64,000 nt of DNA. Source: Moniliophthora roreri. Taxonomy: Eukaryota > Basidiomycota > Agaricomycetes > Agaricales > Marasmiaceae. The notes beneath the pieces were generated by a model that saw only the letters and a list, made by a program, of their open reading frames with translations, did not search any database and was not told the origin of the DNA. The DNA lies in the NCBI GenBank assembly GCA_001466705.2, contig LATX02000100.1, positions 372,001 through 436,000 of the forward strand, written 5' to 3'. Below are positions 25,201-36,300 of the stretch, one piece after another. The translations under genes were made by a program, and so were the position numbers. Numbering within the stretch: the stretch's first letter is position 1; each line of letters opens with the position of its first letter.

Positions 25201-26367
25201 TACGCGTACGTTGTGTAGAGTGGCTTCTCCGAGAGGCCGGACTGTGAGCGCGGTAGAAGTTGGCTGGATGGCGTTGCGAGCTGTCCATCGTCAATGGATG
25301 CAGATGGCAATGCTCCGATGTCAAGTTCAATGTCGTCAGAGTCCAGAGAAGATAATGAGGATGTACTATTGGAACCCTCATCGTCATCTCTCCGTCTTTT
25401 AGGTAGCGGTATACCACCTGGTACGCCTATCCAATGCTCTCCTTCGAATGGCTCCTCTTCAAGTATCTTTTTCCACGTCAATTCGTCGGAATCGGAAGGC
25501 GGTGGGGGATTGGCTAATGAATCGAGGTACACGAATGCGTAGGACAGAGTACTGGGACTCGGAGGTGAAGAGAGAGCGAGCTGTCATCATGGTAAGGGGG
25601 ATTGTGGGAGCTGAGCAAAGACTGCTTCTCACAAGAAATTGAAGGTGCGCTGAGAGTCGCGATTCCTTTCAAACGAATAAACGTTTAGCACGATGAAATG
25701 AGAGTCTGATATACCTTTATCTCTGCATCCAAATCCTTATCCTGTGCTACTTGATACTTGACCTGCTTAAAACACGTCTCAAGAGCTTCTGCATAGGTGT
25801 CTCTTGACCGTATACGAGCTTTCTCGGCGTGTCTACACGAAGAGTGAGGATCACGAAAATCGAATTAAAGAATTGGATCACTCACCCTCGAATCATAGAA
25901 TCTATCTTTTCCATGTCAAGGGTAATCGATGCTTTGCTCAATGTAGCACCTTCAACGCTGAGATTCTTCACTGCAAACTCCACCAGCTCCCGCTTTCTAG
26001 ATTCTCTATTGAGCTTCTCTTCCTCTCCTTCTCCATCATGTATTCCTTCCACTTCTATTCCGGAAACGTTGTTTACCAGGCTTTGACATAGTGGAAGAAG
26101 CCTTCCCGACGTGATTCTCTGCTGCCTCGATTTCGGTCGATGAGTCGACGCGCGAGAAGTCGGTCTCAACGTGGAGAGGCTGGAGAGAGGTCGAGCAAGC
26201 GATGCAATGCCTTGGCTTGATCCAGGCCTATTAGGATATTGTGAAAGACTTGAGACAGGACGCTGGGAAGCTCGCGAATTGGGCCGATCATGACTGCCTG
26301 AGGGTATCATGAGCAGAAGTCTATGACGCGTGGGACTCACGCGTCTCCCTTCAACACGAACCACCAT
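22295..26367 (-). CDS. Gamma-tubulin complex component (Spc97/Spc98 family, GCP5-like)
   Basis: Eleven exons, minus strand: 25886-26367, 25715-25832, 25633-25665, 24987-25580, 24841-24918, 23563-24741, 23108-23514, 23033-23066, 22899-22984, 22807-22829, 22295-22755, giving 1164 aa. GCPs form the gamma-tubulin ring complex that nucleates microtubules at spindle pole bodies. The N-GRIP region includes PFEGEHWIG, REVLMALQGRRNILFDW and YLMRRGDVISDF. The C-GRIP region has LWVQLPLVRFSYRGSGIKDK, PFPLTYVFTPRNLQVYGDIF and LDHMIQLHAEH. Every join is in phase, including exons of 33, 34 and 23 nt. GCP5 is favoured by the PFEGEHW block and length; GCP6 cannot be excluded. The start could instead be the Met at 26310. 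The ATG at 26367 overlaps the ATG of the divergent THOC3 gene. Confidence 0.85.
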
Positions 26368-27868
26368 GTCGAGTGGCACCAACGGCAAAGACGACAACGA
26401 TGAAATCCAACCACCGCAGAAACCTCCTTCTCCTCCTCCCCATACGACCTTCAACACCAGAGGTATACATGTACGAAGCTAAAATCACCTCCGAGGACTT
26501 CAACAGACGTTTACTGAGACTCATTCTATCTCAACGAAAATCAGCCTCCGACGTTCTCTGCTTTCAAGCCCAGGGACTACATGTATAAAGCTTCTCATCA
26601 TACCATGTCTCATGTAGCGTGGAACTGCGATGGAAAAAAGTTGGCTGCTGTTGGGATTGATTCAAAAGCAAGAGTTTATTTATCGGATCAGGTGCGCTTC
26701 AGTCTCGTCCGTCACCTCGCCATATCAAACTCATACTTGGAATTCAGATTAATCTCTCAAGTCCATCTTCGCTCCTGTCTGGAGGCCATCATAGTGACCG
26801 AGTCGATTATGTCGCCTGGAACCCTACACATCCCGAATTATTGTGTACCTCAGCAAGTACTGCGCAAAAAGAGAAAAGAATCGTGTTTTGGGATGCCCGA
26901 CGTATGCCTTCGAATCTCTGAGCATCGTGTATACTGACGCCATCACGCTTTCCTGACAGAGACCAAGCCCACGCAAACAGTTGTGCTAAAATCGGCACCG
27001 GCGAATATGGTATATTCACCAGACGGGCGCACTATTATGTACTGTTCAACTGCGCACCATGTATCTTTTCTCTCTTATAGCAAAGAATCAGAGGACGCAA
27101 AAGAAAAATGGAGATTAGTCGAAAAGGATCCGGTATGTGACTTGATCGCAATCTCGGTAGTCTCTTCTGATTTGTTGCGACCATGCCAGTTGATTGCCAG
27201 CGTTGGAATGTTCAATCACGCAGGTGATGGGATTGTATTAGCTCACGTTGCAGAACATACTATTCGGATTCTAGACTATCCGAGTATGGCACAACAAGAA
27301 AGCCCACCTGCTCACGTCTCAGGTTGTACGGCTTTTGCGCTGGATCCTCGAGGCCGGTGAGTAAATCGGTTCCTGCAGATGCTCGGCGGACCTAACGTCT
27401 CCCCGAAAGCTATCTTGCTACAGGCGGAAACGATTCAATCGTGAATCTATTTGACGTTAACGAATGGATAGTGGCAAAAACTGTCACATCCTGCGAGTAA
27501 GCAGTGCAAAGTCTGTCCCGTTCGAGCGACAACAATTCATTACTGTTCTTCAATCCAGTCACTCAGTCAGCGCGCTCAGTTTCTCGTTCGACGGAGAGTA
27601 CCTAGCCATTGGTAGTCAAGGATCCTATATCGATATAGTAAGTAAACACCGTGTCTATTTCACATGTAAACTCTAACTCTATCGAAATTTGAATCAGTGT
27701 GCGACAGAAACATGTGCTCCCCTGCATCGAGTCCCGGCTTTCGGTCCAGCACCAACAGTCAGTTGGCATCCGTCCAAGTACATCATTGCCTATTGCGGAG
27801 CGTCAAAGATGCGAGAGGGTGCTGGACCTGTCTCCGTTGTCAGTCTGTTTGGACTTTTGGATTCATGA
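26366..27868 (+). CDS. THOC3: THO complex subunit THOC3/TEX1 (WD40)
   Basis: Eight exons: 26366-26470, 26545-26691, 26748-26901, 26960-27132, 27190-27356, 27410-27496, 27559-27637, 27698-27868, giving 360 aa. The THO/TREX subunit is a WD40 propeller that couples transcription to mRNA export in the nucleus. Blades are visible as MSHVAWNCDGKKLAAVGID, VDYVAWNPTHPELLCTS with RIVFWDAR, LATGGNDSIVNLFD, and VSALSFSFDGEYLAIGSQ. The final AYCGASK region closes the propeller. The first intron join (26471-26544) is my least certain; it was chosen because it keeps phase and yields a family-like PTFSAFKPRDY. No ORF longer than about 125 codons exists in the gene, so it only appears after splicing. Confidence 0.87.
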
Positions 27869-28477
27869 GGTTCCTGCAGGGACGCATGGAACTTACCCGC
27901 GTCGGGGTGTGACCACCGTTTTCCGCGACACTGTTGGTCGCCGTCAGATATCTCGAGGCAATGGCTGGAAGTACTCTAGTGATACTGTTGAAGTTGAAGT
28001 GTATTTTACGGGGCAATCATCATCGAATAAAACCAGTGTTGCCCTCTGTTTTGACTCGATGCCAAGATTATGCTTCCGGTTGCCAGCGTGCAGTACCAGC
28101 AGATCGTTGAGCTGGCTCTTTTTCCCTCTACGATCACGATTAAACTCCTTTTTTCGACAGCACCCTCTCAAAAAGGCTCTTCAAGCTCCAGTAGCAATCG
28201 ATACTCGTGTGAGCAAGGGATGATGATGATCTGGGAAAACATTCATCTCACGTAACAGACCAGGTGATCGGTTACTCCGATTGGCGACGAGCGAGAAGAA
28301 AAATTGAAGTTGATCTTCACACACTGCGACACTCCACCGTCCACAAGAATACCTCGTAGAGGGATCTTCCAAAGCTCACATTCCTTTGCTCTTCCATGTG
28401 CCATTGTCTAAAAGCATGAGTCCGTCCAATTTTCTGTCATTTTACTTGAAATGTTTCCCGACTTTTTGCTGCTGCAG
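27869..28477. other. Spacer holding the unresolved 5' end of the next gene
   Basis: This should contain the 3' flank of THOC3 and the promoter and signal-peptide exon(s) of the Ser/Thr-rich membrane gene. I could not find a start codon and exon that join in phase to 28478. Confidence 0.5.
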
Positions 28478-30284
28478 GTTCCAGCGCTAGTACTTCGACA
28501 CCACCGGTTTCACCGTAGGCTACTCTCGCTCGGTCTTTGCTTAGTTTTCCTATCTCATCATTCCCCAGATCGGCCTCGCCCGCACCACCACCTACTACTA
28601 CCTCTGGTAGTTCGACAACTCCTACCTCTTCTAGCACCCCGACTACTTCATCGGACACCTCGACCACTACTTCGCAAAGTACGACCAGTACCACAACCTC
28701 TGCCACAGATACCAGCTCAAACACGTCGACCACCACCGGTACTACTACAACCCCCCCTACTACCTCTTCAACAACCTCGACCACCTCTTCGACGACATCA
28801 AGTGAACCTCCTGTGGTCACATCATTCTCGACTCAGCCAGGTGGGGGAGTAGTAACTATCACTATTACCCCGACAACGAACCGGACGGTCGCAAGCTCAA
28901 CACCTACCGCGGGAAATGCAGGTTCAGGCTCAGACTCGTGCGTAAAACTTTTCCATTCATAACTATCACCTTGTTCGTTATTCGGCCTCTTCATCATTTA
29001 AGCTCTGCCACACCATCTTTTACTTTGTTCAACAAGATGGATGTAATGATCCTGATGGATACATGGCCTTTTCTGTTCCTTTCTCACCATTCAAGCGTTT
29101 CGGCTTGCTAACGCCGCCATATTGATTTTTGTTACAGATTCTTCGACAACAAAGGTGCTGTTGCTGGAACATTCGTCGTCGTTGGTCTTGTTGGCGTGGC
29201 TATCATTATTGCACTAGTGACTGTTACAATCCGTCGTCGCCGAGCCAAGAAATGGGATGACGAGGTTGCTGCTGCTGCCGCTGAGGCTGCCAACGCTCGT
29301 GTACCGGTTTTCCTTGATGATCCGGACGATGACGAGAAGCGTTATGGAGGAGCTAATAATAATAATAACAATAATACCGGTTATCCACCCAGCACCAGTA
29401 GTCCCGCAGGTTATCTCGGTAGTATGGGCGGAAATGCATCTGCGTATGCTCCTGGTGGATACAACAACGCCGGCAACTACTCGGATGTTAGCTCTCATGG
29501 AACGTATGGTCAGTCTCCGATGAATCACGAAGGAGTTCATCCCGAGATGTCTGGTCCTGGACCGGGAGGTATCTTTGACCACTCGGCTGCGTATGCCGGA
29601 GCAGGTGGACTGGCAGCCGGTGCAGCGGGTATCGGAGTTGCTAGAGCAAGAAGTAGGGGTGCGGAGACCCAACGATCTGCCACAAGCGGATCCGCTGGAG
29701 AACATGGTGCAGGAATGGGGGGTGGATATGCTGCAGGCCTCGGAGAAGGTGGATCACCTTACCCTGCGTTTTTGTCTCCTGGTCATGGATACGACATTTA
29801 CAACAATGCGGCAAATCAAACATATCACGGTAACAATGGACCTGGATCCTCGGAAAATGGCCACAACAGTGCAGGCCCCGGGACAACTCATGCAAATGCT
29901 ATGGCCTCAGTTGCTGCTGCTGCAGGCGTTGGCGGCGCGGCAGCTTTGGGAAGGGCACAATCGCAAGCTACCAGTGGCGCGGCCTCTAGTGCACCTACTT
30001 CAGGAGGTGAATCGTATGCATCACATTACGAACGCTCTGCCCCTAGTTCTGGACCTAGTAGCAATCCCCAAGTGGGCAAAGAGGATGGCGATGACGACGC
30101 CTACGGTGGTTACGACACTTCGCATCGGGACGGACTTCCTAACCCTTTCACAAAGAAAATAGAAAGTGATGATGAAAGTGATGGTGAGGAAGAGACACCT
30201 GGGCGGAGGGTTCTGAAGGTAAGTTTACGCCCGTACTCGTTTGGGGCATTAGCTCATAGCCATCTCTAGGTCGCAAACGAGTAA
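28478..30284 (+). CDS. Ser/Thr-rich single-pass membrane protein (fungal cell-surface sensor-like), 5' incomplete
   Basis: Resolved exons: 28478-28514, 28569-28937, 29138-30218, 30270-30284 (about 500 codons). The ectodomain is almost pure Ser/Thr/Pro, as in heavily O-mannosylated fungal surface proteins. It is followed by one hydrophobic helix (AGTFVVVGLVGVAIIIALV) and a stop-transfer RRRRAKK. The cytoplasmic tail is Gly/Ala/Asn/Tyr-rich with an Asn run and an acidic end. The last exon adds only VANE to an RRVLK ending, a short conserved-looking C-terminus. Layout resembles Mid2/WSC-like wall sensors, but I see no WSC Cys domain, and the N-terminal exon is missing from my model. The 200 nt intron before the TM exon is the longest in the window. 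Function is inference from architecture. Confidence 0.6.
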
Positions 30285-30338
30285 CCCAGTCTTGACTGGT
30301 GATCTGGCTTGATAGAAACCCTCTCTAGAACGTTCTGG

Positions 30339-30362
30339 TTTTTTTTTTTTTTTTTTTTTTTT
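30339..30362. repeat. Poly-T tract, T24
   Basis: An uninterrupted run of 24 T lies 55 bp after the stop of the Ser/Thr-rich gene. It may be a simple sequence or the tail of a reverse-transcribed insertion on the opposite strand. No retroelement sequence is attached. Confidence 0.8.
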
Positions 30363-31029
30363 GTTGTTGTGCTATAGCATGGGGCATTCTGGTTTTTGCT
30401 TTCAGAAGATTGTACATACGGCAGTTGCATTCTCCCTTGGCCAGTGACCCCTTTCTTTCTTTGATCACTCTTCGTTTGTCACTCGTTTGCCTCTTTCCCT
30501 TGTTCAAATTTCGACGCCCCATCCTTGCCATCTCTGAATCAGTTCATACCACTCGTGTTTATACCTTCTGACTTATTCTTCTATTTACTTTGAACGGACA
30601 TTCTTAATAATTTTTCTTTGGAACTTGGCTTCTCATGCAAACTTCGGTGGATTGTATAGTATAAATAGCTTTTGTTCTTCGGTTCGACAACGCAAGTGGT
30701 ACCTCTGTTTACTTGCTCGTTACCTACTTGTGCTTTTACTGGTCCTTTGCTTTGCACTTTGTTTATTTGCCATCTAGCCTCTGGCCAGTCTTTGGATCGT
30801 GTTTGCTATTTCTTTCAGCATCTGTACATCGAGCTGTGAATGAGAATGATTGTCGTGCATTTGGAGGTATTGGCCGAGTCGAGGCAGTTCTTGTACTGCG
30901 CTCCACGTGGTTTTTCTTCTTATTGGACGACACGTACCGCTTACAATCGATACAGCTCTCCAGGCTTTTTCCGACCTCACCGGAACCCAACGAATGAGTT
31001 CATATGGTGTATTACGGGCGGAGCAAGTT

Positions 31030-31407
31030 ACAGCCGTTGTAAGAATTGTAGAATAGTAGATCTCATTTGTTGATGTAAACAACAGTTAGAACACTCATCC
31101 AGCCTTCAAATGCGAGATATTCGCCCTCTCACTGAGAACCAGTCAAAGCACAGCTGTCAGAGGTGCTAGCCAGCCAGTGGTATCAAAGCTCAAGGAACGT
31201 GCTCTGAATGCAGGAGGATATGATGAGATGGTAGGCAAGTGGCCGACATGGCGAGCAGGAACCTGGGGACCGCCCTGCTCGCGTGGGTACCCTTGTTCCG
31301 AATTCAGGTGACGCGGCGGGGCCTGGCCGCCCCGGCCCTGGCGGGACCTTACAGCATTCCCTTCCTAATTTGGGTCAACTGTTGTTTACAATTCTTACAA
31401 CGGCTGT
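31030..31407. repeat. Inverted repeat with a 27 nt indel in one arm
   Basis: The 21 bases at 31030-31050 are the exact reverse complement of 31387-31407. After a roughly 27 nt insertion bounded by gta in the left arm, the similarity resumes: gtaaacaacagtt at 31074-31086 against its complement at 31378-31390. The arms are about 290 bp apart. No transposase is present. It could be a small non-autonomous element or a hairpin-prone duplication. Confidence 0.65.
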
Positions 31408-31710
31408 ACCGTTCGATTTCGATGAAGATTCGTTTTCAAGGCCGTGTCGTCGACGGCAAAGTCTGACCGCTGTTTGTCCGGTAATAGTACCACTGTTCCT
31501 GCTTTCACCGTAGACCGTGGTCACTCTGGGACTGAAGATATTGCCATTCTACTTACCAAGCAAAATACTGCACCGTAATTGGTTACGATCCAAGGCTGCA
31601 AGGAGGTTAGGGCTGGCAGACTTACGGGCAGTCGGTGCTTTCTACATACAGTTTTGGCCAGGTACTAACCATCACACATGACTTTGAGCGTTTGATAGGA
31701 ACCACTTCGG

Positions 31711-31744
31711 CATACTTATAACCAGCGCATACTTATAACCAGCT
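31711..31744. repeat. 17 bp tandem duplication
   Basis: The unit catacttataaccagc plus one base occurs twice head to tail, at 31711-31727 and 31728-31744, differing at the last base only. Confidence 0.8.
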
Positions 31745-31942
31745 GCGGAGATCAAACCGCAAGCAACGTTCGTGACAGAAAGACGCTGCGCCCGACTCAA
31801 CGCCGGCCACCGATCAGAACTGCTAATCCTTTTACTGTTGCCGATGTGTTGACGCGTCTGCCGAAAACCACAGACTAAGTACCGTGGATAAAAAGAGCAC
31901 TAGCGTTACATGAGAAGAACCCCCAATTGAAATTGCCCAGCC

Positions 31943-32521
31943 ATGAATGTTTTCTCGATTGGAGCCGCTCGCAATATCGGATACTACTCTTCAATCCGCT
32001 TATTAGGTTCGGTGAATCATCTGGTCACGGTCATCTACTTACATGGTTTGCTCATTCTCTTAGATGCTGGTTGTACTGTCACATTTCTGCTACGCACTCC
32101 GTCCGTGTTTGACGGAGACGAGGTCATCAACAAGTACGTGGCGTCGGGAAAAGTCACGTTAGTGAAGGGCGACGCGCTCACAAAGTCTGATGTTGAACGA
32201 GGATGGGCAGAGGCTGCAAAGTACGGAAAAGTTGACCTCCTACTCTTCACAGTTGGCAAGTCATTAGACCAGCTTTCAAGTTGAATCATTACTGAATTGA
32301 TTCTAGGTGGAACGCCACATTTCAGTTTTCGTAAAGGATTCATCGTCGAACCTCATGATCTCGTTACGCGGTGCATGCTAAACGCACTCTGTACCATGCC
32401 CAAAGACTCGCCCCTTCCAAAGGTTGTTACGGTCACTTCAACCGGACTCACGCGTTCATCGCACGCAGCTCTCCCTATGCTTTTAAAGCCTCTTTATGCA
32501 TACCATTTGCTGCCATATTGA
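31943..32521 (+). pseudogene. NmrA-like NAD(P)-binding protein, N-terminal part (gene split by inversion)
   Basis: Three exons: 31943-32006, 32064-32255, 32307-32521. The N-terminus MNVFSIGAARNIGYYSS is a Rossmann dinucleotide-binding turn of the NmrA/atypical SDR type. It is followed by GCTVTFLLRTPSVFD and DLLLFTVGGTP, the latter created by a GC-AG intron (32256-32306, donor gcaagt) in phase. The protein proceeds normally to ALPMLLKPLYAYHL and then meets a stop at 32519. The expected continuation (AVPH..K.G.E..) is found immediately downstream on the opposite strand, so this is the 5' part of a gene whose 3' part has been turned around. Confidence 0.7.
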
Positions 32522-32857
32522 TCCCACTTATTCAATAAAGCATCAACAATAAAGTGTGCAACGTCCTTCCGAGAAATTGTCCATGCTCCAGGAAGTTCAC
32601 TGTCAGTAACCCGATATCCTTTTTTTTTTCCCTTTGGACTCTGCCATGCACTCGCCATCCGTGAACATCGCTCCTCGAACGATTAATACACCCTCCAAAG
32701 AACCTCTTTCTGGAAGACCAGGCGTCTCTAACCAATTTGCACCCAAAACATGGTCTGCATTCGCTTTTGCTTCCTTCCACGACCATCCGGCACAGTGATG
32801 CAAGAGACGCTCAACGCCGATCTTGTCATGGTGGGGCACGGCGAGAAGCATTAGCAT
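32494..32857 (-). pseudogene. NmrA-like protein, C-terminal part in inverted orientation
   Basis: The minus-strand frame from 32857 reads LLAVPHHDKIGVERLLHHC, then GLPERGSLEGVLIVRGAMFTD. After a one-base slip in an A10 tract (32620-32629) it resumes with GYRVTDSELPGAWTISRKD and ends VDALLNKWDQYGSKWYA at 32494. This is the natural continuation of the plus-strand fragment at 31943-32521 and has no N-terminal half of its own upstream on the minus strand. The stop codon is formed across the inversion junction. The two parts together match one NmrA/Rossmann protein of about 270 aa. Confidence 0.7.
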
Positions 32858-33329
32858 TGCGTACTGATGGCTGTCATGGTGTTAGCTACTTTTTATACTG
32901 GACTATGTATTAATTTTGCGACTATTTAAACTTTCCGTGATGATGACCGTATTGTCATTAGTGTCTAGTTTCGGGGCGAGAAAATGCATATATTGTACTT
33001 ACGATGACAGTGTGTAGTACGTAGAGAGCATAGGTAAAGCAGATATCTAGGAAGTTCATCGAGAGCATCCGAAAGCAAGAAAGCACAAGTGCTACGAGTG
33101 AGAACACGACAGCGTGAACAAAACATCATAGCGAGCGTAGCGATACATCGTAATTGCATATATATAACCAAAGCGGATGTTCAATGGAAACAGATCGAGA
33201 GCAAGATGAGAGCAAGATGAACAAAGAAAGCAAGAGATATGATGAAAACACGATGAAAATGAAGAAAGCATATGAACCTAGAAATGTTCGGTGACAACGA
33301 TCATGCCCACGAACTACCAACCGAGGTAT
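32858..33329. other. Intergenic spacer
   Basis: AT-rich sequence with short direct repeats such as gagcaagatga near 33195-33220. No coding signal. Confidence 0.6.
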
Positions 33330-36300
33330 TTAGTCACGGAAAGTGTACCCATAGATTTGATGGTCGGTGGTTGAGGGTGGCCTCACGACAACATCAGGTA
33401 ATTCTTGTGTCTGCCTCAAGACACCACGCATCTTACTGGTCTCTGACCGAGTAAGCTTCAGCGGCTTCAGATTAGCTGCCTTGTTCTTGGGACGAGGAGC
33501 TTGGTCTGGATTAACGTTTTCGTCGAAAATGCCAGATCCCGGTCGGGCGCCTCCTCTCGACTTCTGTTTCTTCCCGAGAAGCAGTGGTCGCGTAGTGCCC
33601 TTCACTGCCGTTTGCTCATCAACAGTGCCAGCGTTGGAGTGGTATCCAGTGTTGGGATCGCGATCCTGGAGAAGGGATAATGGGCGCAGACCTTTCGGTG
33701 AATCTGGTTTGGTGGCTTGCACCGCTGGTGACGATTCTTGTTTGGAAATCTTGCGCTGGAGTTTGCTGGCTTTGGGTATAAGTGGTCGAACCGCTCGGGC
33801 AGACCATTGAACAAGAGAGGAAGTCGAAGAAGTAGCCTGTGGAGCCGCGTTGTTGTTCGGGGGCGTTACGGTAGCGTTATCATCGGATTTAATATATACA
33901 ATGCTTGAACGGCGTGAGTTGCGTGGGTTGTTTCTGATCTGGTTGGCGGTAGGCAAAGGAGGGACGTCTTCTTCGGTGTAACGTTTGTAGGCAGCAACGT
34001 TGTTATGCGGAGTGCTCTCTGCCTGTGGGCCTTCTTCCAATCCTGCCTCAAAGTCAAAGAGGGTGACAGTGGAGGCGGCAGAAGGTGGAAGGATGTCACG
34101 GTTGACTGACACGATGGATGAACGCGCAGTATCGACGCCATGAGGTACCTCAGCTCGAAGACCCAACGACCGTGTTGACATTGCTCGTCCAAGACCGGCA
34201 GATTTGGGTGCAGGTCTCTCTTCCGGTACCGAGCGAAGGGCTGACAAGGCGGTTCCTGGTAACTCGCCGCCAATGACGGTGTTCCTTCGGGCAACGTCGA
34301 CATTGGAAGGAAGGGCAGTGTATTGCCCAATCTTGTTCTCCAAAGCACGTCCAACGTCGTTAGCCCAGTGAGCCAAGGAATGAATACCGTCTTTGCCGAG
34401 TCCAAGGCTGTATAACACGGGTGAGTGAAAGCAGTTTTGAAATATTATGACGACTTTACCTAGGCAAGCTCATGTGGTTACGCCGATGAGTCGAGGTCTT
34501 CCTCTTCCTCTGTTCAGCCTTGGCTTTGGTCCTAGCAGGAGTCGAATGAACTTCAGGGGACGAGAAGTCTTCGCCAAACTCCTCGAGGGCCTTCAACAAC
34601 CTGGCAGTCTTGCCGTCAACCTTTCCTATATCCCTGCTCCTGCTACGAGAAGAGCTAGCCTCGGAGCGTCCATCAGCTCTACCTCTACGACTCCATGTAG
34701 CGGGAGGTGAGTCCCTGATCTTCATATCTTTACCGACGTTGAGACCGGGGACGAGCAGAGGCAGCACACCAGCAGTAAGTGCATCGATCTCGTTCATATC
34801 ATCGACGGCACCGAACGAGAATCCACTGGCTGAACCAGAAGAGAAGCTGCGTTTGTGTTGCTTGGCGAGACGAGCAGCACGGACGTTAGGAGGCGTTGGG
34901 GGAAGAGGGAATGAAGGTGGCGGGCTGATGTTGAAAGAGTCGCCGGTGGTAGGAGTCTTGGGTCCGCTGACGGAAGAGACGGAACGAGTGCGAATGTGCT
35001 GGCTTGAGCGAGAAGTTGAGGTGGCGACACCGGTCGTGGTTGCAACCTCAGTATCATTCTCAGCTGGGGCACCTGAAGTCGAGGCTCTCTTCTCTGGTGA
35101 GGCGGGAACATGAACGGTTTGAGCGAGAGTAGAGTAATGTTTCTGTGCAACCATGATACGAGATGCAAATGCAAGGGAGTCGTCGACAGCGGAAAGTGAG
35201 CTTGCATGTGAATCCTTCCTGAGTCGACCGAACTGTGCACTAGTCTCGGAATGAGAACGATTGTGCCAGCTGACAGGAGAAGGCGTCTCGTTCTGAAGAG
35301 GAAGAGGAGGCGTGAGCTCGCCTTCTTCCGGTTCGCAGTCTGGAGGAAGAACAGAAAGCTTTGGAAGGGGTGACATCATGCTCATGGCTCGACTCATCTT
35401 GCCTCGCCCGTCTTTCGCATCTCCATGGGAGATCCAGACATCACCACTGCGGCGACCCTCAATGACCGTCACACTCGCACTGGTGCTGTGCTTATATTCA
35501 TGAGAGAACTTGAGGGTAGTTTCAGTGCCAGCAGGGGATGGGCCACGGACGAGGTTACTAGGAACGTCACCATGGACATCGAATAAGCCATAAGGAATGG
35601 GGAGGGGAGAACGGCAGAGAATATTAAGTGCCAAAATAGGTGAAGACATCGTGACAGATAAAGTGAGCAAAATCGAAAGTAACATCGAAGCCGCATTGTC
35701 CTGTGAAACAGAAATCATGTAAGGATAAGAAAGTCCCTGGATGTCAAGGAGATCAGTCGGCTGGCCTTGTTGCAACGGCGATGCACTCACAAGTGGAACC
35801 CAGATAATAATGAACCAACCGATTGCTCTGTAGATCGAGATATCAAGAGCTGTTCCTGTAGGCGCAGCGAAGGCCGAGAGTCCCGTTTCTGAATCCTTCG
35901 GGGTGTATCCGTAACCTCCCAAAACCTGAGCGTTTGCCATCGCGGGTGTACTTGGGCGAGAGCGAGAGATGGCTGTTGAAGGTAACAGCTCAGTCTGTAG
36001 GTTAGGTGAACTGACATTGCGTATGGAGCCTTCATGCCTTGAGGCGGGGAATGACCACGCTGAGAGTGTAGCATGGGAACCATCAGTCGAAGTGAGCCAC
36101 GACGTTTGGGATCCAAAACGTTGACGAGGATGCGCAGGTCCAGATACTGGGGTTGGCACACGATGGAATGGATCCGCTTCCGCAAGGCTGGCTGAAGTTG
36201 GTGATAATGGTCCGTACGGTGAAGGCAGAGGAGGAACGGGAGGAATGAACTGCTCCTGGGAGGCGGCACCAAACCAGTATGAAGATTTGCCTAGGATGGA

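Larger units (their letters stand above)
30285..31942. other. Intergenic region, about 1.65 kb
   Basis: No gene is supported. The first part is T-rich. The region contains an inverted repeat (31030-31407) and a 17 bp tandem duplication (31711-31744), described separately. Confidence 0.6.
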
